Shown here: positions 18,192-27,359 of the stretch, piece by piece
How positions within the stretch are numbered: the stretch's first letter is position 1
How the letters are laid out: every line of letters starts with the position of its first letter
Source of the DNA: Bacteroidota bacterium
GTDB taxonomy: Bacteria > Bacteroidota > Bacteroidia > Chitinophagales > Saprospiraceae
Assembly: GCA_024743405.1 (NCBI GenBank)
Contig: JANSWP010000040.1
Coordinates: 1-58,016 of the forward strand
Reading direction: 5' to 3'
DNA: 58,016 bases
Position numbers and translations under genes: made by a program
The notes under the pieces: model-generated
Seen by the model: the letters and a program-made list of their open reading frames with translations, nothing else
What the model was told of the DNA's origin: nothing
The model's database searches: none

Positions 18192-18265
18192 CCCCGCCGC
18201 AAGCGGACGGGGAATTACTCCCGCAAAGCTTAACTCGAAAATTACTTTTCCGACGCAAGCATCGG
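18192..18265. repeat. GC-rich hairpin pair at the broken end of the downstream gene
   Basis: The stem CCCCGCCGC/GCGGaCGGGG (18192-18212) is followed, after about 37 bases, by a related hairpin (CCGA...TCGG, 18250-18265). Both are trailed by a direct repeat CGGGGAATT. GC content is well above the surroundings. It lies exactly where the 18274-19146 reading frame stops short. Confidence 0.6.
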
Positions 18266-18273
18266 GGAATTCT

Positions 18274-19146
18274 TTAGATTAAATGCGCTTGGATAGGGTT
18301 ATTAGCAATGATTTTTGCTCCAGTTTGTATGCCTCCATCCACTTGAAAACTTTCCCCTCTATTCAACATTTGAACATATTCATAAGAACCATCGCCATCT
18401 ACATCAATAGAAACCTGGGTCAAGTTGTCTTTAGCCATCACCATCAATGCCACATAATCAAACATCCCGTTTGGATTGTAATTTTCACCAACGGGAATTT
18501 CGAAATCTTCCCCAAAAGCTCCTCCTTCTAACATTTCCACAGCTCCAGAAAGAACAGGTTCAGGAGTTGGTGCCCATGCTGCTCGGGAAACAGCTAATTG
18601 AGCGGAAGATGCAATTCTGTCGCGACCATCATATTTCAGAGAGGATGGATTTCTAGGTAGGTAAACATAATTTTCTAAGCTAATAACATCTCCCGCATTA
18701 ATCAAATCCGAAGAAAACCCAGGTGGTATTCCATTTGCATTATTTCCGTCTCCCCAAATTTGTGTACTCGAACTAATGGGTGAAGTAATGATCCATTCCA
18801 TGCCATCTTCCCAATGGTCATAATAAATGATGATATTATCATCAGTAGCTACAATTGAAATAACCGTATTAATGTGATTGGAAAGGCTCCGGTTTCGCGC
18901 ATCTGTACAGACTTTCAACGAAGTATGAATTTGCTCTTCAGGCATCGGAATATAATAATCATAATCTGCCTGCGCGGTTAGCAAATTCTGAAAAAGAAGA
19001 ACTAGAATAATAATTAAGGAAAAATTAGAAGATGATTTTTTCCTCAGATTGGAATAACCGATCCAACTCCTAAAGAGGATATTCCTTAGAAAAATTAGTT
19101 TTAATAAATATTGTTCTCTAGTTTTTGTGATGATTAACCCAATCAT
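18274..19146 (-). pseudogene. 3'-truncated large surface protein (IgGFc-binding-like N-terminal region)
   Basis: The 290-codon frame contains a signal-like segment (FSLIIILVLLFQNLLTAQ) preceded by about 40 atypical residues. It then has a conserved region with YYIPMPEEQIHTSLKVC, IIIYYDHWEDGMEW, TQIWGDGN and AVSRAAWAPTPEPVLSGAVEM. This resembles the N-terminal domain of large Bacteroidota surface proteins that normally continue for many hundreds of residues past ...NPIQAHLITGD. Here the frame stops right after QAHLI, beside a GC-rich repeat, so the downstream part is missing. The true start is uncertain because an in-frame ATG close to the signal peptide is absent. It may be a fragment or a short stand-alone protein. 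Confidence 0.65.
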
Positions 19147-19442
19147 TATGTGATATGATTTAGCCTGAACTGTTTGATAATCAGTTCTATGGAGGGGGAT
19201 TTTCTAAATCCATTTAGTCTAGGGTTGATTCTTGAGTGTATAAAAAGTAGCCTAGTGGATTTTTAAATAGATAACCTGTATGCGTATTAAGGGAAATTCA
19301 TTAGAAGAGAGATAAAATGACCGAGTTCAAAATTCATACCAAAGAGCGTTTCTTTTTCCCAATCAATTAATATAATATTTTAATATATTTTAGAAAAAAT
19401 AAACAAAAAGGGAAACACTTACTTATGGGTATCGAAAAAAGA
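19147..19442. other. AT-rich intergenic region
   Basis: About 300 bp between the truncated surface-protein gene and the terminator of the 1521-aa gene. No coding frame or repeat was recognised. It probably contains the promoter of the truncated gene. Confidence 0.4.
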
Positions 19443-19480
19443 CAAAAAAAGGCCCCCCACCGAGTACCTGGTGAGAGGCT
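19443..19480 (-). terminator. Rho-independent terminator of the 1521-aa gene
   Basis: On the minus strand, an 11-bp GC-rich stem (AGCCTCTCACC with GGTGGGGGGCC, allowing two G-U pairs) is followed by a T-rich tract. It lies about 90 bp after the stop codon of the 19566-24131 gene. Confidence 0.7.
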
Positions 19481-19565
19481 ATCCCAAAAACCGATTACGT
19501 CTTGGGTTTGTGATTGGGGATTTATGATTAGCGATTGGTTAATCCAATTCACTAGTCATGAATCA

Positions 19566-22500
19566 TTAATCAAGAATGAAGATCATTTTACGAGTCAATG
19601 TGGCTTTTTCAGTCTTTAATCGACAGAAATAAATGCCAGATTCACCCAGTTCATGACCGAATAAGGGCAATTCATGATAGCCCTTTTTAAGATGTTTTGT
19701 GATGTCCTTTAATTGTTTGCCCGTAATATCTACGAAGCTAATTGTAACATGACCTGCCTCCGGGAGTATGAAGCTAATGGTCGTCCTTTGAGCAAATGGA
19801 TTGGGTTTATTTTGATTTAGTTTCACTCCTCCATAATCAAAAACTAAACCAGTTTCATTGAGTCTTAAACTAAGGTCGAGTAATTCCCCATCCTTACGAT
19901 AAGCTTCTGTTTTTGTAAAGGTTGGATTTAAGTCAAAAAGCCCCTTAATTTCAGCATTTTTGAGGGCTTTGAACTTCAATTTGAACAAGATTTTCGATTC
20001 ATTATTTTTAGAAAATTTTTCTAAATTGAACCAACTCGAAGTCAAAGTCCCGTATTCTAATTTCGCTAAACCGAAGTTTTCACGCTTTACAAATTCAGTT
20101 TCAATGATGTCAATAAACTCGACAGATTCTTGATCAAAATTCAAAGAAAATTGAAATCCGGCGATTTCGTGCAAGTTAGCTATTTTGAATCCAATTTCAC
20201 AAACTTCTCCGCGACTAATTTCAAAATTATCTATATCAAAAAATACTTTTTCCACATTTTTACGATCGTCACTAATGTATAGATTGTTTGGATTTACCGA
20301 ATTGTTTACATCCCCGATTTTTATACCTATAAAATCAGCATCAATAATATCTTCAGAAAGGTTATTAATAGTAATCACCTCCATCGGCTGCCCTGGATTA
20401 GTCGAATCGGGAAATTCATAATCCTTAGGCACAAAACGCCAAGAGGTACTATTTGAAAATTCGTCATCTATATGAAGAATCAATTTTTTTATCTGAACCA
20501 AATCCGACGTAGTGACTGTTCCTGAATTATTTACATCTGCAGCAATAAGCTTATATGGAGAATCCAAATTTTGAATATTCAAGATATGCTTTCGAATTAA
20601 GACCATATCATAGGTGGTCACCCCATTTAATGGCTCAATATCCTTTAATGGAATGACTGTATAATCATAGTCTTGTTCCACATCAACGAACGCATATATT
20701 CCATTGACATCTGTCATTTGGTTTGGAACCACAGTTCCACTCAATTGTACCTCAACCTCACTTATCCCATCTCCTATTTCAGTTGAAATCGAGCCCCCCA
20801 TTACCAGTGGGTCTGTACATAAAAGCATATTATCTTGTATATCCACGAATGTGGTACAATAATCTTGGTTCCCAGCATCATCGGTCACCCAAATTTCGAG
20901 ACTTTGTTGCCCAACATCACCACACTCATAAGTGAAAAATCGGTCATTTATATCTGAAGAAAATGAGAAATTCACATTACTTGAACAATTATCTGTGCTA
21001 CCCTCATCAAAGTCGGATGCCCAAATTTCGATACTTGTTGGGTCATTGTCCATAAGCTCTACAATCAGTCCGTTCTTACATTTTGGACTTGGCTTTTTAC
21101 AATCAATAACGGATAATTCAATTTGACAATTTGAAGTGTTTCCGCAATTATCTGTCGCCGAATAAATAACCAAAATATTACCCTGCCCGACCGTGTTAAA
21201 AGGTCCAAAACCATTACCCACGCTACTCAATGCATGTATAGTCAAATCAGTACTACAATCCGTCACCGTAGGCTGAGGTAATTCAACAGTAGTCAAACAA
21301 TCATCCGACTCAATACAAATCTCTATTGGATCAGGGCAAGTAATTTCAGGGGCTATTTTATCAATGACTTTAATCGATTGTTGAAAAGAAATATAGCCAT
21401 CCCAATTATCCAAATCAGCATCTGTATCTGAAACGCCTAGATTCGTTCGGCTATCTTGAAATGTTAAATTGTCACAATCACCATCGCCATCCAAATCACA
21501 ATCTGGAAAAGGCAACCCTAGTTCACTTTCTGACATTTCGAAGGTTTCTTCATCAATATTGTCACCGACTACACACCAATTAATAGCCGTCCAAGTCCGA
21601 ACAATTTTAAAACAAGCGTCTGGGACAATATTAAAAGTATCATCTTCGAATGAATAAGCCAATAATTCGCAAGTTTCAAAAGTGATTTTTGGCTCTCCAA
21701 AATCTGGCAAATCATCCTCACATGTTACAATCAGGTCATCAGGAAACTCAATCACCCAATCAGAGACATGCTCCGTAAATATAATTTGGGTACAAGTGGT
21801 TGGTCCATTTCCACTGGGATCAGTAGCTTGAAAAGTTCGTGTAATTGAGCCATTCCCACATTGATCAATATTGATAGATACATTTTGATTAACTGAAAAA
21901 TCACAGTTGTCTTTGAATTGAGGATTTCCAAATTGATCTAAGACCGAATAATCATTCAAGTTCAATGGTGCGCTCAAATTATCCAAATAAAAATCACAGG
22001 TTACGCTTTGATTCGTCGGACAAAAAATAGTTTGAGGAGATTGTTGATCTTCCACCAAAACTTGGATGGAGCAGATATTGTAATTTCCATTATAATCCAC
22101 TACCATCATTTCAACCTCGTGCGGAATTTGAGAAGCATCAGCACAACAAAAAGTAATGGTCTCACCAAATTCAGTATTAGATGAAACACCACAATTATCA
22201 TTCAATCTTCTAACCGTCATTTCCAAAATTCCACAATTATCATAACTTCCATCATCAAAAACAGATGCAAAAACGGCTGCCTCCCCTGCTGAACTTATTG
22301 CCACAGTGGTCAATTGATCACAAATCGCATTTGGAGCAATGTCGTCGATGACTTCTATCTCAACTTCAAGTTCGGATACATTGCCACAAACATCTTCTGC
22401 TCTGTATGTAATAGTATGAATACCCTGATCTAAACCTGGGGCTGGAATAAATCCACCGGATAAACCGTTGACTCCATTTTGATAAACAGCCTCCCCAACA

Positions 22501-24131
22501 GGTGTATATATTTTTAAAGAATAAGCACTACATTCATCACTCACCTCTGCAGCAGGCAAAAAACCTTGTGATCGACAAGGCTGCGGATGAGCTCCATTCA
22601 CATTCGCACTAACCGTGAATGGGTTTTGTGAAATAATTGGAGGAGTTACATCAGCAACTTCAATTAATTGTACATTGTCCTCACCTGCCGCACCTTGTGT
22701 AACTAATTGTCCCGTACACCAATTCAAAACCGTCCAAGTCCTGATAACTTTAAAGGTATTTCCGCAAGTTTGAATTATTTGGTCGTTGCTTTGGACATTG
22801 TGCATGCAATATTGCCCAGTAATATTAGTGGGAATTCCCGAACCGGTAGTTGGTAAATACGCCGTAAAAGGTGTCGCGTCTAATACAGTTGGATATGGGG
22901 TATACTCATTGCAAGTCCACAATCTATCTGTCGGAAAATTGGGTAATGGAGCAGGCGCAATAGTAATAATTTGTTGACAGGTGTCAGAAACATTAAAATA
23001 TTGATCATAGGCCATCCAAGTGCGAGTGACGGTTACTCCTATACACGGGTCACTATTATCAATGACCTCAGAAATTAAATTTTCTGTTGGGTTGGAATCG
23101 CAATTATCCACAGCCACAGGTGCGGGAATTAAGTCTGGATTTTGATAACATTCTATGGTAAAATCGACACAATTTAAAACGGGCGGTTGTTTGTCTTCAA
23201 CCGTCAAATATCCCCAACAGGAATTACCACTGGGCAAATGGGTCACTTTTCCAATTAATTCGAACCCAATATAATTCCCATTCACCGGATTTGGAACGGT
23301 ATCAAAATTATGAGTAATCGAAACCAAATAATCATCCTCACAGCCATACGTCCCTTCCAAAAGCATATCAGGGGTGATTAAAGCTTCACAATTTTGGTTC
23401 AAAGAAACGTTGATAGAATTATCGCAAGATAAAACTTCTGGCGTTTCAACTACTTGAACTAACTTCAAAATAGAACTTTCACAACCTGGATCACTAGGAT
23501 CATTTGGTGTTGCTATGCCAGCATCGAAAGTTAGATTAACATAATGGGTTCCAACACCCAAAGTCATAGGGTCAAATGTTGTCTCTGGATGACCATTAAT
23601 CGTAAATATGGTATCTCCAGTGGCACCAAAAGCTTCAGCTTCTAAAAAAATGGGATTTGTATTTAAGCAAATTGGATTATCTAAATTCAACATTTCAATA
23701 TTCGGATAATAACAAGTATTTGAAATACTGAGCTGCTCCCCTACTCCATTTTGAACCGTAACGACATATGGATTTCCGTCAACGAGAGTTCCTTCTAATT
23801 CAAAGATACCACTCCCTCCGGGGGCTTCTATTAATGACGTTCCAGCATTTATCACAATGGGTATATTCGGAGGAATTGGGCTTGAAGCGTCATAAAATCC
23901 AAAAGCAGAAATGACAGTCCAATTTTGTCCAGTTGTAGCGGTCACTTGAATTGTTTCGGAAAACTGTCCATTATCCAATGTGGTAGCATTATTCAAACAA
24001 GTACATGGATCCGAGATAGAAATCGTCGGATTAAGTGGGGGATTGGTGTAAGCGGCTGTTGCCAATAGTGTGAGGGCCAGACATAACAATGCCTGTGCTC
24101 TCACCTTGTGGGTTAAAGGTGTAACATTCAT
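19566..24131 (-). CDS. Giant T9SS surface protein with HYR-like repeats, dockerin-like and cohesin-like modules (1521 aa)
   Basis: A signal peptide (LCLALTLLATAAYT) is followed by many Ig-like/HYR-type repeats with the recurring cues CxxxxxxVxDxxxPxxxC and DxxGNxxxC. A dockerin type I-like duplicated Ca2+-binding segment lies at about 1165-1225 (NGVTTYDMVLIRKHIL...; NNSGTVTTSDLVQIKKLIL) and a cohesin-like beta domain at about 1275-1430. A T9SS type A sorting domain closes the protein (NKPNPFAQRTTISFILPEAG... SGIYFCRLKTEKATLTRKM). From about residue 36 to the end it is colinear with the last 1450 or so residues of the 4254-aa protein at 29808-42572, so the two are paralogues. The expected role is surface adhesion or matrix building; no enzymatic motif was seen. 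Confidence 0.9.
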   Translation of the reverse strand: MNVTPLTHKVRAQALLCLALTLLATAAYTNPPLNPTISISDPCTCLNNATTLDNGQFSETIQVTATTGQNWTVISAFGFYDASSPIPPNIPIVINAGTSLIEAPGGSGIFELEGTLVDGNPYVVTVQNGVGEQLSISNTCYYPNIEMLNLDNPICLNTNPIFLEAEAFGATGDTIFTINGHPETTFDPMTLGVGTHYVNLTFDAGIATPNDPSDPGCESSILKLVQVVETPEVLSCDNSINVSLNQNCEALITPDMLLEGTYGCEDDYLVSITHNFDTVPNPVNGNYIGFELIGKVTHLPSGNSCWGYLTVEDKQPPVLNCVDFTIECYQNPDLIPAPVAVDNCDSNPTENLISEVIDNSDPCIGVTVTRTWMAYDQYFNVSDTCQQIITIAPAPLPNFPTDRLWTCNEYTPYPTVLDATPFTAYLPTTGSGIPTNITGQYCMHNVQSNDQIIQTCGNTFKVIRTWTVLNWCTGQLVTQGAAGEDNVQLIEVADVTPPIISQNPFTVSANVNGAHPQPCRSQGFLPAAEVSDECSAYSLKIYTPVGEAVYQNGVNGLSGGFIPAPGLDQGIHTITYRAEDVCGNVSELEVEIEVIDDIAPNAICDQLTTVAISSAGEAAVFASVFDDGSYDNCGILEMTVRRLNDNCGVSSNTEFGETITFCCADASQIPHEVEMMVVDYNGNYNICSIQVLVEDQQSPQTIFCPTNQSVTCDFYLDNLSAPLNLNDYSVLDQFGNPQFKDNCDFSVNQNVSINIDQCGNGSITRTFQATDPSGNGPTTCTQIIFTEHVSDWVIEFPDDLIVTCEDDLPDFGEPKITFETCELLAYSFEDDTFNIVPDACFKIVRTWTAINWCVVGDNIDEETFEMSESELGLPFPDCDLDGDGDCDNLTFQDSRTNLGVSDTDADLDNWDGYISFQQSIKVIDKIAPEITCPDPIEICIESDDCLTTVELPQPTVTDCSTDLTIHALSSVGNGFGPFNTVGQGNILVIYSATDNCGNTSNCQIELSVIDCKKPSPKCKNGLIVELMDNDPTSIEIWASDFDEGSTDNCSSNVNFSFSSDINDRFFTYECGDVGQQSLEIWVTDDAGNQDYCTTFVDIQDNMLLCTDPLVMGGSISTEIGDGISEVEVQLSGTVVPNQMTDVNGIYAFVDVEQDYDYTVIPLKDIEPLNGVTTYDMVLIRKHILNIQNLDSPYKLIAADVNNSGTVTTSDLVQIKKLILHIDDEFSNSTSWRFVPKDYEFPDSTNPGQPMEVITINNLSEDIIDADFIGIKIGDVNNSVNPNNLYISDDRKNVEKVFFDIDNFEISRGEVCEIGFKIANLHEIAGFQFSLNFDQESVEFIDIIETEFVKRENFGLAKLEYGTLTSSWFNLEKFSKNNESKILFKLKFKALKNAEIKGLFDLNPTFTKTEAYRKDGELLDLSLRLNETGLVFDYGGVKLNQNKPNPFAQRTTISFILPEAGHVTISFVDITGKQLKDITKHLKKGYHELPLFGHELGESGIYFCRLKTEKATLTRKMIFILD

Positions 24132-24211
24132 GGGATAACTTTGAAATTTTTTGATTATTGATTTACGATTTGCAATCGTGTGTAAGCACGTAAATCAAAA
24201 TCTTTTAATTA

Positions 24212-24372
24212 AGGGAGGAGGAAAAATATAACCTACCCATTTTACTTTTTATTTTTCCTTTATGCATCGTTAAAAAGCCTCGCTATACCTATGGGTATGC
24301 CTACGTTTTTTGCCTCTACTGAATAAAATTTAACTACGCAAAATTGGGTACCTTATTTTTTACCAACTCCCT
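24212..24372. repeat. R1 palindromic repeat
   Basis: A 161-bp copy with imperfect inverted ends (AGGGAGGAGG... / ...ACCAACTCCCT). The core TTTATGCATCGTTAAAAAGCCTCGC...GTTTTTTGCCTC is nearly identical to the 15471 copy. It sits upstream of the 1521-aa gene. Confidence 0.85.
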
Positions 24373-25003
24373 AAATACTTAAGTTTGGTTCGTTCGATTT
24401 TAGATTTCAAGGTTCTAAATGACGATTAAAGACATGAAAAATTGCCTTCACCATTTTCAGAAATTGAAATCAATGAAAAAATAGTATTAGATATTACCAA
24501 TTTACATTTTGAAAACGACGGTCAATCGTAAGACTTTATGGATAGGTTGAGGAAAATTCAAAATTGGATATTTTGAAATTGCTCAAATCTCACTCATAAA
24601 GTCAATTTTCAAAAATCAAAATTCATAAACCCAAAAAACCGATTAAATGTTAGTAGTAGAAAAATTTTAGAAGGGAAAGAAAAAAGTGTGAGAAGCCTAC
24701 AATACAATTGGTCTTAAGATATAGGTTGAAATCGGTTATCAGGATGTCAAAAAAAAGAAAAGATGTTTTGATGTCCTATCCTAAGATGTCCTCGGCTTCT
24801 CACTTAATTTAGAGAAGTTTGAAATTTCTTTCATGTTCAGAGATCTTGGATTACAAAATGTTCAGCTCAAAAGTAATTTGTTTTTTTTAAATAAATAATA
24901 TTTTGTTTAAAATATTTATTAAAAATATAAATAATTCATCTCCAAAAAATTAAACTTTACGAAAAATCATTATTTTAAATTACTGTTCTTGAACAATTGT
25001 ACA
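24373..25003. other. Intergenic region left of the IS, with a 116-bp inverted-repeat segment
   Basis: No intact gene. A 10-bp inverted repeat GTGAGAAGCC (24688-24697) / GGCTTCTCAC (24794-24803) brackets a segment with repeated GATGTC words. A short plus-strand stretch (24430-24590) looks weakly coding but is broken by stops. The AT-rich DNA to 25003 shows no trace of the missing SDR 5' end found on the other side of the IS. Confidence 0.4.
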
Positions 25004-25055
25004 AGCCCCCTAAATAGGCAGACCAAGATTACAGATAAAAACTGTAATTTTCGAT

Positions 25056-25373
25056 ATGAAAAAACGGAGATGGAGTAAAGAAGAAAAGCTCAAGGTTTTG
25101 AAAGAAGCCAAAACAGAGGGCGTTCAAATTACTATTCGCAAGTATGGTGTTTATCCTGCGATCTATTATTCATGGCGTAAAAAATATTTGGTTGAAGGGG
25201 AGTCAGGCATAGAGGATACTGCCAGCCGCCGCAAGGACAAAAAGTATATTCGTAAACTGGAAGATGAGGTTGGATTATTGAAGCAATTATTAGCTGAGTG
25301 CGATTTAGAAATAGCCTTAAGAGGTGACTTGCTAAAAAAGGCTTCCCATCCGCATTGCGGGTCACTCATTTGA
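25056..25373 (+). CDS. IS3-type transposase OrfA (helix-turn-helix)
   Basis: The 105-aa protein begins KKRRWSKEEKLKVLKEAKTEG, the HTH_Tnp_1 N-terminal helix. The IRKYGVYPAIYYSWRKKY recognition helix follows, then a leucine-zipper-like segment LEDEVGLLKQLLAECDLEIALRGDLL as in IS3/IS911 OrfA. The A AAA AAG heptamer at 25334-25340 is in the phase used for -1 frameshifting and is followed by hairpins (25372-25390 and 25408-25423). However, orfB lies in the +1 phase relative to orfA, so a simple -1 shift does not fuse them here. The last ten codons are read from the hairpin region. Confidence 0.85.
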   Translation: MKKRRWSKEEKLKVLKEAKTEGVQITIRKYGVYPAIYYSWRKKYLVEGESGIEDTASRRKDKKYIRKLEDEVGLLKQLLAECDLEIALRGDLLKKASHPHCGSLI

Positions 25374-25434
25374 ATGTCTCCCAGACATTCACCCTTCGGG
25401 ATCATTCGCTCGTCTGGGCGAGCAAAAAGATTTA

Positions 25435-26547
25435 GTGCGAAAATACATGGCTCAGGGATTGAAACGAGATAAGTGTTTACAGATATGCGGGTTGAGTAAA
25501 AATCAATTTTACTATAAGCCTAAGGGTGGGAAGCGAGGCAGGAAGAAAAGTAAATTTACTTTGCAATTGGCTGACGGACAAACAATTAAGCGAACGAACA
25601 CTTATGTAAAAGAACAAGTTAGAGCTGCTTATAAAAATCCAAAAGTGGATTACGGCTATCATCGGATGACAGCTCATTTGCAGTTATTGGTTTTTTTTAT
25701 CAATCATAAAAAGGTGTATCGATTGATGAAGGAAGCTCGTTTATTACAACCCAAAGCGGAAAGGGAATCCAAGAATTAGGTGAAATATCGAGTGCTTTGT
25801 CCCGAGTCTTCATTACGTTTAATGGAGATGGATATTAAGCAAATTTGGAGAGAAGGTGAGGGCAGGTATGCCTATATTTTGACCGTTATTGATGTGTTTA
25901 CTCGGGTCGTTTTGTATTGTACAGTCGGGTATCAGATGCGTCAAGAGCAGATTCAAAATGCTTGGGAAAAGATAATTAAAGGATATTTTGAACCATTGGA
26001 TTTACGAGCATGGGAAGTGGATATTGAAGTCAGAAGTGACAATGGACCTCAATTTTGTGCGAAGAAATTACAAGATTTCTTGAAAGAAAATTATTTGTTA
26101 CAAAACTTCACACACCCTTATACGCCTCAAGAAAATGGTCATGTAGAATCCTTTCATGCCATTTTGAGTCGAGATTTGAAGGGTATGTATTTTGACAATT
26201 TGTTCGGTTTGGAAACTGAATTAGAGGAATTTTATCGATTTTATAACTTTGAAAGAATCCACGGTAGCACGTTAAAGTTACCTCCGATGACCTTTTGGCA
26301 TCAGTGGAATTTAGGTAAAATCAACCGAACTGTTTTGGATGAAAAAACTCGAAAAGTGAGGTTTTTACTAAATGGTTCAAGACAGCGAATCACCATTGTT
26401 AAACCTGCGGGTAATGGGAATCCGAGGGAAGTTTTGTCGCTGATTTTTGAGGGCTCAATGCCCGATAAAATCAAAATTGACAGGTTTGAAATTTTAGCCG
26501 AATCGCAATCAGACGGCGCCGTACTGAATACTCAACCTGCGGTCTAA
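25435..26547 (+). pseudogene. IS3-type transposase OrfB (DDE integrase) with in-frame amber stop
   Basis: The frame opens at 25336 and has a GTG at 25435. An HTH_21-like N-terminal part ends at an in-frame TAG (25777-25779); the same frame then continues to 26547. The catalytic core is downstream of the stop: Asp in MEMDIKQIW, Asp in VRSDNGPQFCAKK and Glu in HVESFHAILSRD, the DDE triad of rve integrases. With the stop, the catalytic half would need its own start or readthrough, so the transposase is probably inactive. The -1 frame from orfA ends in a TAG that overlaps the orfB GTG by one base (25433-25437). Confidence 0.8.
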
Positions 26548-26641
26548 AGGTCACCGTCGGTCGTTTTGTCGCAGTGCAAAAATACAGCGCATTTTAACTA
26601 CTTTTATAACCATCTGTAATTTTGTCTGATTAATAGGGGCT

Positions 26642-27340
26642 AGACCAATATCCGTTCAATTAGCAAAAGAAGGAACAAAAGTAGTGGTGAACTATTATAA
26701 TCCTGAAACTGGAGCTAAGGAAACCGTAGAAGAAATAAAATCCTTTGGAGGCAAAGCTATCGCAGTTAAAGCTGACGTATCAAACTTGGATGATATTAAG
26801 AATTTAAAAGCAAAAACTGTTGAAACATTTGGATCTGAGATTCATATCTTGGTCAATAATGCTGGTGGTCTTTTTGCTCGCAGAATATTACAAGAACTTG
26901 ATGAGTCATTCTATGACTTGGTAATGAATGTCAACTTCAAATCAACTGTTTTTGTAATGCAAGCATTTGAACCTTTAATGGGTAAAGGAAGCTCTATTAT
27001 CAATCTATCTTCTTTGGCGGCAAGAGATGGTGGCGGTGGCGGATCGTCATTGTATGCTTCTTCGAAAGGAGCTACCACCACATTTACCAGAGCAATAGCA
27101 AAAGAACTTGGTCCAAAAGGAATAAGAGTAAATGCAGTTAGTCCGGGTTTGATTGGAACTAAGTTTCATGATGATTTCACTAAAGATGAAATAAGAGTGG
27201 CAGTGGCAGGTAAAACACCCGTAAGAAGAGAAGATAGAGCTGATGAGGTGGCAGATTTGGTGATTTATTTAGCTTCTGAAAATAGCTCATTCATCACAGG
27301 AGGCAATTTTGACATTAACGGCGGCTTAGCTTTTTCATAA
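26642..27340 (+). pseudogene. Short-chain dehydrogenase/reductase, 5'-truncated at the IS
   Basis: The frame is open from the IS end and reads RPISVQLAKEGTKVVVNYYN. This is the family sequence that normally follows the TGxxxGIG cofactor motif, which is missing here together with the start codon. The remainder is intact: NNAG at HILVNNAGG, catalytic Ser in INLSSLAA, YxxxK in SLYASSKGATT, and a C-terminal ITGGNFDINGG. A GTG (26684) could start a 218-aa protein, but without the Rossmann glycine loop it should not bind NAD(P). It lies 20 bp before kdgK, so it was probably the oxidoreductase of a hexuronate/ketodeoxygluconate operon (KduD-like role inferred). Confidence 0.8.
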
Positions 27341-27359
27341 AAAATAACACATTTAAAAA

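Larger units (their letters stand above)
25004..26641 (+). mobile_element. IS3-family-type insertion sequence
   Basis: About 1.64 kb. The imperfect terminal inverted repeats start AGCCCC: left 25004-25036 with ...AGGCAGACCAAGATTACAGAT, right 26611-26641 read inverted as AGCCCCTATTAATCAGAC... AATTACAGAT. They enclose orfA (HTH) and orfB (DDE integrase) in the IS3 order. No clear target duplication is visible, and the two flanks do not belong together: right of it lies an SDR gene lacking its 5' end. This suggests a deletion or recombination next to the IS. Confidence 0.8.

Noticed and set aside
24430-24720. Weakly coding plus-strand stretch (EKLPSPFSEIEINEK...)
   Set aside because: Interrupted by several stops with no recognisable family; could be decayed DNA but cannot be supported as a pseudogene.
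25001-26644. Target-site duplication of the IS
   Set aside because: The bases next to the two ends (ACA / AGA) do not match; the flanks seem not to derive from one target.
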